The translations under genes and the position numbers were made by a program. Below the pieces are notes generated by a model. The model was not told the origin of the DNA. It did not search any database and saw nothing but the letters and a program-made list of their open reading frames with translations. A DNA stretch of 64,000 bases from Phycomyces blakesleeanus NRRL 1555(-) (taxonomy: Eukaryota > Mucoromycota > Mucoromycetes > Mucorales > Phycomycetaceae): contig NW_017265135.1 of the NCBI RefSeq assembly GCF_001638985.1, positions 3,309,545-3,373,544 of the forward strand, in the 5' to 3' direction. Positions within the stretch are counted from its first letter, which is position 1; every line of letters starts with the position of its first letter. Of the stretch, positions 46,925 to 58,204 are shown in pieces.

Positions 46925-49549
46925 TCTTTTTGCGATTATCGGTTAGGTAAGTAAATGCGTACACACACACACATACTTTAACATGACAAGTATATTAACC
47001 TTATACTCGATTTTTATTTATATCTCTACTCTTGGAGTGGTCACTGAGTACCTCGTATTCTATCGGTCACGATATATCAAAAGGAATATACGTAAACATT
47101 TTCATGCAAAATGTGTATATCATGGTCTTTAACAGTGAGTCTCCGGGCTCTTTTCCAACTCGCTCATTGTAGACGCCTTATTTATAAGGCTTGTCTTAAT
47201 ATGAGATCCTGGTTTTTTTATTGAACGCACTGCACTCTTTGGCGTCTAGTCATTGAGTTCGCTCAAGGTACCATGGCCTAAAATTGGTCCGTACTTTGAG
47301 CGATTCTACCTGCATTTACTGCAGTGGAAAAGAAACCAAAAGGGATTCCGTCTTGGACTTTATTGTTTGAGATGGAGAAGCTCCAATGTTTGAACCGGAG
47401 TAGTCTTTTGACTGCTCTGGATTGTGAACTAGTGAACTGCTTTTCCAGGCATACCAACAAGTCAGTAGCCTTCACTCCCTGGAAAAGGTTATTGGAGGGT
47501 GCAATCCCCTCACCTTGTCTTGAGTTCTTGTCTTTGTGTTAAGTAGCTTCCGATGAGTCGGGTTGTTTTACAAACTCCCTAATCCTGGTGAAAAGTTTCA
47601 TCGAAGGCTAAATATACTTATAAAAAACCAACTGAACACAAGTACCGTAAGGGAAAGTAGCTCTTAGTGTAGAGCATACTGGACGTTAAAGACCTTCCTG
47701 AGCCACTCATATGAAGGCGAAAGCCGGATGAAATCCACGTCAGTTTTTTCTGTGTTGTGCGGCACATAACATGGAGAAGACTGAGGAACGCAGAGGTAGC
47801 TTCATGCTATTTTCTTAGGACGTTGGATATTGGCTCTCCAGATTTTGTCCTTTGGGGCATGTCAAGATTGTCACAGAAAGGTGCAAGTATAAGGGTGTAT
47901 CACCTGGATGCGTAGAGTTTTTTAAATTCGTTGAGCACCTGGACGTGAGGTAATACAGGTAGATTCCCAGCAGAATCGACAGATTACCCAGTACAATCGC
48001 CTGTATTTTACTGCTTCCTGTTGAAATGATCCCTGTGCTTTTCAAGTCCCTCATTGCTTAGACTTTGATACTTGTAACCCACGCTCTGGTAAACAGAACT
48101 GGACATGAGGGACGAACCCGAAGCAAAGTTAAGGTGCCTAAGTAAATGCTATGCTGTTCACTTGGGTGTCTCAGACACCTGTCCCGAGCAGTTTGGCATT
48201 AAAGCATTTCACCGATACTTTGCCGTCATGGTAAATTTGATGCCATGCCGAGTAGGCAGGAATGAGGGTTGTTGAGAAGCTTGGGTGTAAACTTGAGTGG
48301 ATCGGCCTTCAAGCGCAGGTCTTGACAAAAAAATCTTTGTTTTTTTACTTTTTGGGATAAATCGGATACACTTGAAAAACAGATAAATGAATATTGTAAT
48401 ACAATATTCAGTACTGAGATCTGTTAGAATTTTATTTTTATTTTTTCTTACAACCAAGGTATGTATATGTATATATAGACTCGTAGCAACAATGGTCATT
48501 ATACTTATTAAGTTCTAATATATCAATAATACAACTTCTTTAGCTATCTTGGCTTAGCCGATCTTATTACACTTGACAACTCATCCATGAAAACATATAA
48601 CTCCAAAGGTATAGTTTTTCTTTTAAAAAAAATCAATAGTTTGATGATCCTCCATTAACTCTCTTCATCTCATATATGCAATTAAGCATTGTCATTCAAT
48701 TAGGCATTGTCACGCAATCAGGTATTGTCACGCAGTCAGGCATTAACATACACTTACTATTACAAACACCAACCCGAGTGTTGCTTTATTCCGTATAGGT
48801 AATTACCACCACCCCCTTAAAAGTTTTTTGAAGATTAAACTCTTTTTTCTTTTTCACTCTTTTGGTGGAATATTTTTATGAGATCTCTATAGAGTTAAAA
48901 TCTGGGTTACTTGGCCGCCTTACTATTACTATAAAACCATGGCAGAGAGCATTATCTTCTTGGTAGATCTATTTGCTATCTTTATCTTCATTGAGAGCTT
49001 CGATAAATAAAAGATATCTCATTTTCATTAGCTCATTGCGTGTCTTTGAACTTCCATATGACCCAAACATATCCTATCTTTCTAAATCTTTCTTTGTATC
49101 AATTATGTAAACAAATTGCTCAAGTCGTGGCCTAAAGTAGAACATAATTCTTATAGCTGGTAAATAAATCAATTGAAAGGCACAAGAATTGTAACAATCA
49201 ACCACAGAAATATTTAGCTATTTCTACTTCTCTCTTATTTATTATTAATTATCCAAAGAAGCATAGTTTACCCCAGCATCTTCGTAATAACTTAGCAATA
49301 TCTTACTGATTATCTTGTTTTTCTTTATTAATTATCATAATATCCATATAAGCACCGAAAGATGAAAGCAATAAAAACCATCTTTTGACAGCACTTTTAT
49401 TTTCTTTTTTATCTTTCTTGAAAGAACAAGCTGCCAGTTTCCAATATTTGGGCTAAGGAGCTGGTAAGAAAAACCGATATATAATCTCTTTTTTTTAAAA
49501 GAAAACCGTTTCGGTCACTTCATCATATAATTCAATACTGCCCGTCTCA
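46925..49549. other. Outer right arm: no gene; contains the GC-richer segment
   Basis: Mirror of 31574-34198. The GC-richer part is about 47,160-48,340 and the outermost 1.2 kb is AT-rich. Short frames occur on both strands, without motifs. Confidence 0.6.
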
Positions 49550-50575
49550 GCTTTTCAAATTTAAAGAATAATGGTTCAAAAATTATGTGAAATACTTCTA
49601 GATTGTAAAACTATGCTTTTTCTCATAATGTTTGTACTATTATAGCATTAGATGATAACGCATTAAATTTTCAATCCAAAGAGATTTACTTTGTAGGGAA
49701 TTTCGCCAGTTCTGGATGCTTGACTGCTGGATGTATTGGTAGTTTAAGCACCATCTAACTAGCTAATACTGTAAAAGACTATTGAGTACCATTAATGACC
49801 CTTGGTTTATATGTTTTCTTTCATAGCGTCAAAATTGATATATACAATACGCTTGATTAAAATACTCATAAATATAGTTCCTATGCCCAAATTTCCCACA
49901 AGTAAGTTGGACTTCTATATCTTTGTATCAAGATAACTAATTTTATATATATCGATTATGTTTTATGTCTGACTTTGCTTTTCTATGAACTTGGCCAAAA
50001 TTTACAAAAGTGTGTACTTTATGTACAATTGATGGCCAAGTCACGACATCTAGAGTATCGAACAATTTGTTTTTTTTTTTAGATGCCTGGATGCTCAGTT
50101 TTTATTTTCTGAAGATTCGTGACAGCCAATCATTTTTCAAATTAAACTACCGCTACATCCAACAGTCAAGTATCCAGAGCTGGTGAAACCCCCCTTAATG
50201 GAAATATCGAGTATAGTCAGCCAATACATCGATTACTTTTCTTTTTCTTTTCAAAACCAAACCACTTCACCCCCTCCCCTTTCTTCCTCTTTCCTTCTCT
50301 TTTTGTTTCCCTTCTAATGCTTTAAGAGACGATTCCGTAATACTAGCAATACTAAAAAGTCAATGTTCAAATCCAACTTTTTTTTTTATCTTTTTTTGTT
50401 TCAAGGGCAAATATAAATTAAGGTAAATAAGTAAGGAAACGATTATTTTATAAGGTTGAATAATATTTTTGTCTGTGGGTCTTGTTGTGTCTTACTGTAA
50501 TCTATTATTGATTGAATGTCAAATTATGTATATAAAGAATAATAATAAAATTCGATGATTTTATTTTATTTTATT
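49550..50575. other. Intergenic between the giant element and the membrane-protein gene
   Basis: Apart from the MITE-like element at 49696-50194, this holds AT-rich DNA, a CT-rich tract near 50,235-50,320 and the probable 3' UTR of the minus-strand gene ending at 50576. No gene seen. Confidence 0.6.
49696..50194. mobile_element. MITE-like element of about 0.5 kb with 50-bp inverted repeats
   Basis: The ends 49696-49745 and 50144-50194 are imperfect inverted repeats. Read inward they share TTTC-CCAG, CTCTGGAT-CTTGACTG, TTGGATGTA and GGTAGTTT, and both begin with a G-run (GGGAATTTC, GGGGGGTTTC). The interior has no reading frame. Left flank GTA and right flank TTA (TTAA) give no clean target duplication. 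The G-run start resembles the nested element at 20271, which may point to the same transposon class. Confidence 0.7.
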
Positions 50576-51979
50576 TTATGGATGGTAATAGGATCCACGG
50601 TGAGAAGGGTCCTGCCCTCTTGAGTAACGATACCCATCAGATGCACGCTGTCCATATTGATAGCATTCTTCGTTGGGTTCAATAGTTCTAATGCCAGATA
50701 GATTATTCCATTGCTGTTCAGTGGCAACAGAAGTGGATTGATTATTTTCATTATAATGATTATGATTATGATTAGTATATTGTTGCTGTTGTTGTTGCTG
50801 TTGCTGGTGTTGAGGATGAGAACTTGACTGATAATTCGGCTCGTAATATTCGTCATAGTGATAATTGTGATGAGATGACAATTCGATCTTTTCACCGTGA
50901 GCGGCCAAAGGTGGATGATGTGGATAATAGTAAGAAGGTGAAGTCGAATGTGAAGAAATGTCTTCGTGAATTTGGTTTGATTGATAATTTTCGTATGCTG
51001 CTATGGGATGAGAATTGTTGTATATATCTTGCTGTCGCTGTTGTTGTTGCTGTTGCTGGGAGAGTGTGGAATAGTGGGATTGTAAATATTGTGTGTTTGG
51101 TTTTGAACAGGCAGTCGTGGCTTCAGTAGTGTGCGAATAAATGGAATCAGAAATATGACGCCTGGACATTGGAAGACTTGCAATTTGTTGTGGGCGTTTG
51201 GTTCGAGCCAACACACTAGTGAGCGATAGTGTGATCCACAATACACTAAGAAACGCACCGGCTACATACGTTCCATTCAAAAGTAAACATCTAAGTAATA
51301 AGAGTAAGAATAATTACAAGAATAATAAAAATGATAATAAAGTAACGAGGATATATATATATGTGTGTGTGTGTGTGTGCATGTCTATATATTACCTTTG
51401 GTACAAAAGAGGATAATACATATCGTGTTCTGCATCGAGTGTATAGCAATAAGTAATGAACCCCCTAGAAGGGTACTTGAATTCAATTGTATTGTTTGTC
51501 CATGGCTCCTGAGTGTCGACGAATGTGGCGGCCATGATCATGCCCACCAGTGGGACACCGTTGGTCAAGCCAAGGGTTCTGTCGCCTCGAAATATATCAG
51601 CTCTTCCGCAGCAAAAGGCGTGCATGCACACAGCTGTGGCGCTCAAGAAAGAGAAACTTAAGAAAATAAACCAAGTCAAATACTAAAAAGAAAAAGTAAA
51701 TAAGATTGTGTGTGTGTAAATCAGTAAATCACTATATGTATATTTTACCTGCCAATGACCGGATTCTAGCCAACTAGGTATATTTGCCTAATTATTATTA
51801 TCATTTTAATCAATTTGATTTGATTTGATTTGATTCTTATTGGTTTTGGATTAGAAGACTACCTTTTCTTGATACATGGAGAGTAGCATGCATTGGCTAG
51901 TATGGAAGCCAAGGGCTACAAGACTAGTGATAAATGTCGATAGACGAAGTAAATTAACAAACCGGACAATACTGCCCAT
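50576..51979 (-). CDS. Four-pass membrane protein with Gln/Tyr/His-rich tail
   Basis: Four exons on the minus strand (51979-51863, 51787-51749, 51682-51396, 51290-50576) join in frame to 385 residues. Four hydrophobic segments are visible: FVNLLRLSTFITSLVALGF (about 7-25), YLTWFIFLSFSFLSATAV (about 53-70), GVPLVGMIMAATFV, and GTYVAGAFLSVLWITLSLTS. This is the layout of MARVEL/tetraspan-like fungal membrane proteins. From about residue 175 to the end the protein is a low-complexity tail rich in Gln, Asn, His, Tyr and Ser with two poly-Gln runs, probably cytoplasmic. No enzyme motif is seen. The ATG chosen is the first Met before the first membrane segment; the frame is also open upstream to about 52,080, so a longer N-terminus is possible. 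Role unknown; membrane-domain organisation or stress sensing would be guesses. Confidence 0.78.
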
Positions 51980-53120
51980 AGAGTGTATATTGAGATGAAC
52001 ACCGCCAATAAAGTAAGATATATAAAAGAAAGCTAATGAAGTAAAAAGAGGTTTGACAATGAAGATGGTTCTTTGAAAGAAAGAAAAAATTAGATATATA
52101 TAATATTACGATTCAAGGAGCCAATTTTATATATGTATATTATGTATATTATGTATATAAAAGTCAGAAAGATATTTAAATGGAGGTGAATAAATATATA
52201 TACATATATACATATATACATATATACATATTCAATTCACACATATATTCATACCAACTGACTCATTCAACTCCTTGATATCCTCCTTTTCCTTCTTCTT
52301 TTTATTGTACAAATTTAGAGTGGTCAGACAGCATTTTGTATGTGTGCGTGTCATCGATCAAAAGAAGAAGAAAAACCCTAAAAAAAAAGAATTGAAAATA
52401 AAAAAGATCAAGATGAGGATGAAAACCTGAACCCTACACATTACACTCTAAGCACTAAGCACTACGCACTACGCACAAACAGGGAAGGAGACCAGGGGAT
52501 CTCCACACCAAGCTTATCACACTCTTTAATCTTGTTCACCTTTTCTTTTCATTTTCATTTTCAATAAAGATCCTTTTCCCTTTACTTTTCTTACAATTGA
52601 ACCACATACAAAATAGACATATTTATATATATAAATATATATAAGGGAGACTATATGTAAGTTTTATTGGTTACTTTACAAACCATAAAATAATCTCATT
52701 ATTTTCATTCTTCAACTTGTACATACACACACACACGCACAGAGAGACATATATAGTAGATATATGATATTCACTTATATGACATCAAAAGAGTGCAGGT
52801 CACATGAATATAGATCACAAAAAATAAATACTAACAAAAAGAACAATGTATTTATACAAGCACATACGCACATACACACACACATACATACATACATACA
52901 TACATACATACATACACACATGCACACACACACGCATACACATACATATATATATATATTTATATTTATATTTTCATATATGGGGGATAATAGAAATACA
53001 GATAATATAAAATAACAGCAATAATAATAATAATAATAATAATAGCAAGACAATAATAATAATAACGATTCGTTATTATTACTATTACCTTTTCATCCTT
53101 TTTTTATTATTATTCATTAT
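51980..53120. other. Intergenic, rich in microsatellites
   Basis: About 1.1 kb: promoter side of the membrane-protein gene and 3' side of RPL10. It contains an ATATAC run (52195-52231), CT-rich tracts near 52,270-52,310 and 52,540-52,600, a CATA/CACA run (52862-52945) and an ATA run (53019-53045). No gene seen. Confidence 0.65.
52862..52945. repeat. (CACA)/(CATA)n microsatellite
   Basis: A mixed CA- and CATA-repeat run, followed by TA repeats and T-rich DNA. Frames through it are repeat artefacts. Confidence 0.85.
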
Positions 53121-53771
53121 TTAAGATCTGCTGACCTCACGGAAGTAGTTCTCAAGGGTACCCTTGTTGGGCAAGAACTTGACGTAACAGCCATCGGGTC
53201 TGAACTTGCCGGCAGCACGAGCCTCGACGTAGTCGGCGCGGGAAAGAGGAGTGAAACCCCACTTCTTGGAGATGATAATCTTCTGCTGACCGGGGAACTT
53301 GTACTTGCAACGTCTCAAGGCCTCGATAACAACGGGCTTCATGCTGTCCTTGGAGCGGACAGAGAAGATGATCTGGCCAATGTTGACACGGGCAACGAGA
53401 CCGTTGGGCTTACCGAAAGCACCACGCATACCGGTTTGCAATCTATCGGCACCGGCACAGGACAACATCTTGTTGATACGGGTGACATGGTAAGGGTGGA
53501 CACGGATACGCATGTGGAAGGAATCCTTGCCGGAAGTCTTGGCCATGTACTTGTTGCAGCAAATACGACCAGCTTCAAGAGCCTCAGCAGACAACTGCTC
53601 GTACTCGTTGGAAACCAAGTGGATGCAGAGGGGGAAGTCGTCGACGTGTGCCTTCTTGCGACCCAAGTCGTAGATTCTGAGCTTGGCATCGGGGACACCA
53701 CGGCAGTATCTGCTCTTGGGGTAAGGCTTGTTCTTACAGTATCTGTAGCAGCGAGCAGGACGGCGACCCAT
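53121..53771 (-). CDS. RPL10: 60S ribosomal protein uL16 (L10)
   Basis: A single-exon coding region for 216 residues, the usual length for eukaryotic L10. The protein sits near the peptidyl-transferase centre and is among the last to join the 60S subunit. The sequence is strongly conserved: [86 protein letters not shown] and [13 protein letters not shown]. Codon use is biased to C-ending codons, unlike the AT-rich neighbours, as expected for a highly expressed gene. A TTTAG just 7 bases before the ATG suggests a 5' UTR intron. On the opposite strand the frames are only shadows. Confidence 0.98.
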   Translation of the reverse strand: MGRRPARCYRYCKNKPYPKSRYCRGVPDAKLRIYDLGRKKAHVDDFPLCIHLVSNEYEQLSAEALEAGRICCNKYMAKTSGKDSFHMRIRVHPYHVTRINKMLSCAGADRLQTGMRGAFGKPNGLVARVNIGQIIFSVRSKDSMKPVVIEALRRCKYKFPGQQKIIISKKWGFTPLSRADYVEARAAGKFRPDGCYVKFLPNKGTLENYFREVSRS

Positions 53772-54822
53772 CTTTGATCTAAATCATGATGAGGATGAGG
53801 ATGATGAAGGTTTGTGCATGTATTTTATTTCAGGGCTGATTTAAAATATGATAGATTGAGATCTAGTATATATCATAATATATAAATGTATTTCAAATAT
53901 ATATATATATATATTTAGGTGTGGGTGTGTGTAATGTATTGTTGTTTGGTAGGTTGAACTAAAGGTCGTGTGTTGCGTGGCATAATGAACGTATTGTGTC
54001 GTAATATAGTTTGATGTTGGTGTTGGTGTTGAATAGATAAATGTATGGATGGATGGATGGATGGATATGTTGATGTATTTGATGGATGGATGGGTTCTAT
54101 TGAAAATAAAATAAAATCTGAAATTTGGATTGGTGATGCCTACCTTTATGGTATTGAGGAAGAAGTGTGAGATCCCAAAGGTGCGGGTGAGATTGTACGT
54201 GGCAACCTCAAAAGTCCGACATTTTTTATTTTTATTTTTATTATTATTATTTTTAAATTCACGTGCAGGGTTCCGGTCCATTTCAATAAACCTGGGAATG
54301 TTGCGCACGCACCTTTACAAAATTCCTCCAATCCTCTTCCCCCCCTTTTCTTTTTTCTCTGCCTCTCTTTCTCCCGCCTGTGTGTACCTGAGATTTTTAT
54401 GATCTTATTTATTTATATAGTCTGCCTAGACATATTTATTTTATTATGATATGCTTATTGTGTCCAATTGATTTATGTATATTGGCTCCATTGAATCTTA
54501 AGATATCCAACCTTACAAAGTATCATTTTTTTTGATATAGAAATTGAGGTGAAAATAACCCAATGAAATATAATATTTTCTGTAGGTCTCCCTTTTTTCC
54601 TCCTTTGGTTATTTTATTTTATTTTATTGTTTTGTGCTTTTGTTTTATTTTTTTATTTATTTTTTTACTTATCTTGTTGAGTATATTTATATTATATTTT
54701 ATGAATTACGACGAGGAGAACCAAGACAAAAGTAAAATAAATCGATATAAAGGTAGTCTTTATAGTAACTTGGGAGATATAGGTAGATAGGTAGATAGAA
54801 GAAGGGTGAATGGAGATAAAGG

Positions 54823-54860
54823 TAAAGATAAAGATAAAGATAAAGATAAAGATAAAGATG
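54823..54860. repeat. (GATAAA)n microsatellite
   Basis: About six copies of AAAGAT/GATAAA in tandem, followed by a GAGGAG-rich purine tract. Confidence 0.85.
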
Positions 54861-55856
54861 AGGAGGAAGGAGTTGAAGAGGAGTTGAAGAGGAGGAGGAG
54901 GGGGAATAAAGCTTTCTTTATGTTTTATTTGAGAGGAAGGAATACGGTGAATGTAAAGAACAAATGAGAACTAGTTGGTTTGACTAGTAATAAAAGCAGA
55001 TTATTATTATTTCTTAAATAAATACACATTTAAATCAGGGATTATAGATTTGAATATCCCTATTTGAGTTTTCATAAATTATTATTTTATTTGTCTAATT
55101 ATATATAGGAGAAGATAATTATGGATTTCTGCCTTTATGGTCTTTTTATACTTTGGTTAAACAATCATTGTAATATTTGCTACATGCTTAGATATACAAC
55201 GTCCTCACACAAAAAGACAGACAAACTCCTTTTTGTAATAAAATCCAATAAAGCACATATAATGAGTTTGTTATTTAGTATTTTCTTCTTCTTTTTCTAT
55301 ATTATTCTTTTGGCTTTTGTCTGTATACAATTATAGGAATGATCGGTAGAAATAAGGGGGTCCGTGTATAGATATTTATATAGGTAGGTAGGTATGTATG
55401 TAGGTAGGGTTGGTTGGTGTACAGGTGGGTTGATTTGGGTATGAATATGGGTATGGGTGTGGGTGTGGGTGTAGATGACATCATAGCCACTGAAGTGGGA
55501 TGATAACGAGGGAGAAGAAGAACAAGAAAAAGAAACCAAACCACAAAAAAAAACTGGAGCATGGATCGGATCCCAAGGAAAGAATTTTTCTTTTGAATGC
55601 GCACAAATGCTCATTTTAGAAAATACAAGTAGTAGAGAGATGAACAAAGCAAAGCAAAAATAACGCAAAAGTAACCTTGGGATTATGATTGATTATCAGT
55701 GTTCCAAAGAAATTCATACACTAACACACCCAAAGGTATACAAAGATATACAGACTCATATGTAATTATATTCTTTCTATACAGATGTGCAGATGCCTTG
55801 TCCTTTTTGTGAGATTGTGTCATCAATCACCTCCTTAAGTTTATGTAGGAAGGATG

Positions 55857-55982
55857 TCTGACTTGACTTGCCTTGACTTGCCTTGACTTGACTTGACTTG
55901 ACTTGCCTTGAACTTCAACTTGAACCTGAACGTGAACTTGCCCCTCTTTCTTTCCCTTCTTTCTTCCTTCCTTCCTTCCTTC

Positions 55983-56013
<31 letters not shown>

Positions 56014-56014
56014 T
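55857..56014. repeat. CTTGA minisatellite followed by CTTC/CTTT run
   Basis: A run of TTGACTTGACTTGCC-type units (55857-55945) passes into CTTC and then CTTT tetranucleotides (55962-56014). The pyrimidine run ends about 120 bases before the start codon of the coiled-coil gene and may be part of its promoter. Confidence 0.85.
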
Positions 56015-56131
56015 ATTTGCTCTTCTTCACTTTTCTCTTTCGTTCTTTATAGTCCAAGCTCTGTCTAAACTTCTTTAATATCTATATTCAAATATCTATT
56101 TTTATAAGAAAAGAATTCAACTATCCACAGA

Positions 56132-57916
56132 ATGCATGTGCGCTCAATCTTTGAACCTGCAACCCAATTTAACCAATCTGAGGATGGTCTTGCAAAAACT
56201 GCCCCGTGGCGAGCCGAAATAGAAAAAAAACCGGTCGGTGGATGGTCCCGCTCCACCCGAACGAGTGCATCGAGCCTGGGTGGCAGTACCGGAAACGTGG
56301 CCAATATCCTTTGCCGATTTGATTCTGCCAAACGTCAAACAATGTCCAGCACCAGCACCAACACCAGCCGAGAATCTATCACATCTTTTTCATCGTCCTC
56401 TTCATCGTCCTCATTCTCCTTGCCTGCTCATGATGACACTGAAAAGAGGTCTTTTAATCGACAATCGCAACAACCGCAACAATCGCAACAATCACGACTG
56501 TCACGACTATCACGACAATCACAAATACAACCTCAAGCTCAAGCACAATCACAATCACCACTATCCCCATCCCCATCTCCAGTTACACTAAACTCACGAC
56601 CACAATCACAGCCATACAAATCTACCCCCCCTCTACCAATAACTCTACCGCTACAGCCACGACCTCGATCACAGCCACAGCCACAGCCACAGAAACAGCC
56701 ACAGCCACAGAAACAATCTCAACCTCAACCTCAATCGCCCATTTCTATTCTCTCTCCATCATCAGTACAAATACCAACAGTACCAGAATCCCTTTTACCT
56801 TCTGCAAACTCATACTTGTCGAAAAGGGCAAGGGGTGGACTGCATGAACCAATACAAAGCCCAGTTTATGATTACCCCACAGCACAGATTAGAATCACAG
56901 AACTTGAAAAGAAATCTAAAGGCGACGACAGGATTATCAAATACTATGAGCTGCAGGTGGAATGTCTAAAAGATAAACTCGAGCAAGTCTCAAAGAAGTG
57001 CAATGATCTTGAAAAGATGTTATTGTGTAACCAGCTGCAATCTACTGAGGAAAAGGCTCCACAGAATGTTTCACAACCACAGAAAACATTATTATTCTCA
57101 CTTCCAGATGTGAATAGCCTTGAAGTTGAACTTGAGCAAAACTTGGCTGCATGCCAGGATTGGGCCAACAAGATGGTTCAGATGTACACAAATGATCTGA
57201 CAAGACAGATACTGGAGCGCAACCGGCTGCACAAAGTTGTTCTCAAGCAAAATGAGCTCATCGAACAGCTGGACAGCAAAATCGAGGATTTGATCCAACC
57301 CGTCCAGGAAAACTTGGCCGTCGAAGAGCTTTTGGAAGCCCAGATGTCGCTGCAGTCCGATGAGTTGGAGAACAAGCGATTGATTCTCGACAGCCTGCTC
57401 AACGAACGAGAGGCCTGGATGGACCAGATGGAGCCCAACAAGCCTAATCGAATGCGCTCCCATTCTGCACCACGGTCGTCGATTGACATCCTGACGCGGA
57501 TGTCAATGTCAGACGCCTTCCTTGTAGCCTCACCTCCGTCCCGCCTATCCTTACATGCTGCTGGCGCCACACATCCTTGGACTGCTCCTCCAACTGCTCC
57601 TCCGTGCTCTCCACTACCTCCCTTGCCATCTCACAAACGATCGTCTTCTTCGACTCCTTACAAGTCAAGCCCCCTCTCGGCCTCTCCCTCAGTCTCGTCT
57701 CTTAATCAATTTGACGACCCCAATAACCCCCATAACTCCCACAATTCCAACAAAAACAAGACCAACAAAACCAATTCTCCGCGTCTGACTAGTAGCTCAA
57801 GTTGCCACAGTATTGCAAGCACGGCCACAAGTACAAAGTCTCTTCGAAAAACAAGCATAATATGGAACAGATTAAAGAATCTTAATACAAACATTACATA
57901 CCTACCAACTCTCTAA
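56132..57916 (+). CDS. Low-complexity coiled-coil protein, function unknown
   Basis: A single-exon frame of 594 residues; ATG at 56132, with a second candidate at residue 71 (MSSTSTNTS). Residues about 70-240 are low in complexity: poly-Ser, then long Gln/Pro/Ser-rich runs (QPQPQKQPQPQKQSQ). Residues about 255-440 are a predicted coiled coil with heptad-like Leu spacing (IRITELEKKSKGDDRIIKYY, LKDKLEQVSKKCNDLEKML, NLAACQDWANKMVQMYTNDL, VVLKQNELIEQLDSKIEDL). The C-terminal 150 residues are Ser/Pro/Asn-rich and contain RSHSAPRSSID, which looks like a kinase or 14-3-3 site. No known domain was recognised. The pattern fits a cytoskeletal or polarity scaffold, but that is only a suggestion. The sequence at 56130 (CCACAG) could be a splice acceptor, so an upstream exon is not excluded. 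Confidence 0.75.
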   Translation: MHVRSIFEPATQFNQSEDGLAKTAPWRAEIEKKPVGGWSRSTRTSASSLGGSTGNVANILCRFDSAKRQTMSSTSTNTSRESITSFSSSSSSSSFSLPAHDDTEKRSFNRQSQQPQQSQQSRLSRLSRQSQIQPQAQAQSQSPLSPSPSPVTLNSRPQSQPYKSTPPLPITLPLQPRPRSQPQPQPQKQPQPQKQSQPQPQSPISILSPSSVQIPTVPESLLPSANSYLSKRARGGLHEPIQSPVYDYPTAQIRITELEKKSKGDDRIIKYYELQVECLKDKLEQVSKKCNDLEKMLLCNQLQSTEEKAPQNVSQPQKTLLFSLPDVNSLEVELEQNLAACQDWANKMVQMYTNDLTRQILERNRLHKVVLKQNELIEQLDSKIEDLIQPVQENLAVEELLEAQMSLQSDELENKRLILDSLLNEREAWMDQMEPNKPNRMRSHSAPRSSIDILTRMSMSDAFLVASPPSRLSLHAAGATHPWTAPPTAPPCSPLPPLPSHKRSSSSTPYKSSPLSASPSVSSLNQFDDPNNPHNSHNSNKNKTNKTNSPRLTSSSSCHSIASTATSTKSLRKTSIIWNRLKNLNTNITYLPTL

Positions 57917-58170
57917 AAAAAAAGAGAAGAATAATAATAATATATTTTGATTTATTTATTAAATTAATTAATTAATTAGTTAATTGATAGATTTCATTTC
58001 ATTTCATTTTCTTCATTTTCTTCATGTAAATTTATTTCCTTGTTTCATTTATACCGATGCAACAGCAGCAACCCCTACAAGCAATACTCATATTCATACT
58101 CATTCAAGCATATCTTTCTTTATCTTCACATACACCCTGTTCCCTGCAATACAACTATTTTAACTATTCC

Positions 58171-58204
<34 letters not shown>

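Larger units (their letters stand above)
31574..49549. mobile_element. Giant palindromic DDE transposon with about 6.2-kb terminal inverted repeats
   Basis: The two arms (31574-37765 and 43304-49549) are inverted copies, nearly identical base for base. They join the flanks abruptly: identity starts at TGAGACGGGCAGTATTG on the left and its complement on the right, while flanking bases differ (TGATGT against AAAAGC when read in the same direction). The inner boundary is also sharp, at TATAAAT followed by TTCAT (left) or GTATT (right). The core (37766-43303) carries one transposase frame with a complete DDE triad but two stops. Each arm holds a repeat array inside a spliced-looking gene pointing outward from the core. 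A diverged solo end of the family at 27.05-27.53 kb supports the outer boundary. No target-site duplication is visible. Confidence 0.8.
43304..49549 (-). repeat. Right terminal inverted repeat (6,246 bp)
   Basis: Inverted copy of 31574-37765, ending in CCCGTCTCA at 49549. The outer 489 bp also match the solo relic at 27045-27533. Confidence 0.88.
53772..56131. other. Intergenic with several simple repeats
   Basis: About 2.4 kb without a gene. It contains a GGAT run (54040-54063), a GATAAA run (54823-54860), a CTTGA-type minisatellite (55857-55945), and a CTTC/CTTT run (55962-56014) directly upstream of the next gene. Open frames here are low in complexity and do not resemble proteins. Confidence 0.65.

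Noticed and set aside
52764..53053. His/Thr- and Tyr/Cys-rich frames near 52.8-53.05 kb
   Set aside because: Translations of CA, CATA and ATA microsatellites.
53299..53777. Frames overlapping RPL10 on both strands
   Set aside because: Shadows of the strongly biased codons of the ribosomal protein gene.
53841..54308. 155-codon minus-strand frame upstream of RPL10
   Set aside because: Composed of simple repeats (GGAT and TA runs), with no family resemblance; probably promoter sequence of RPL10.
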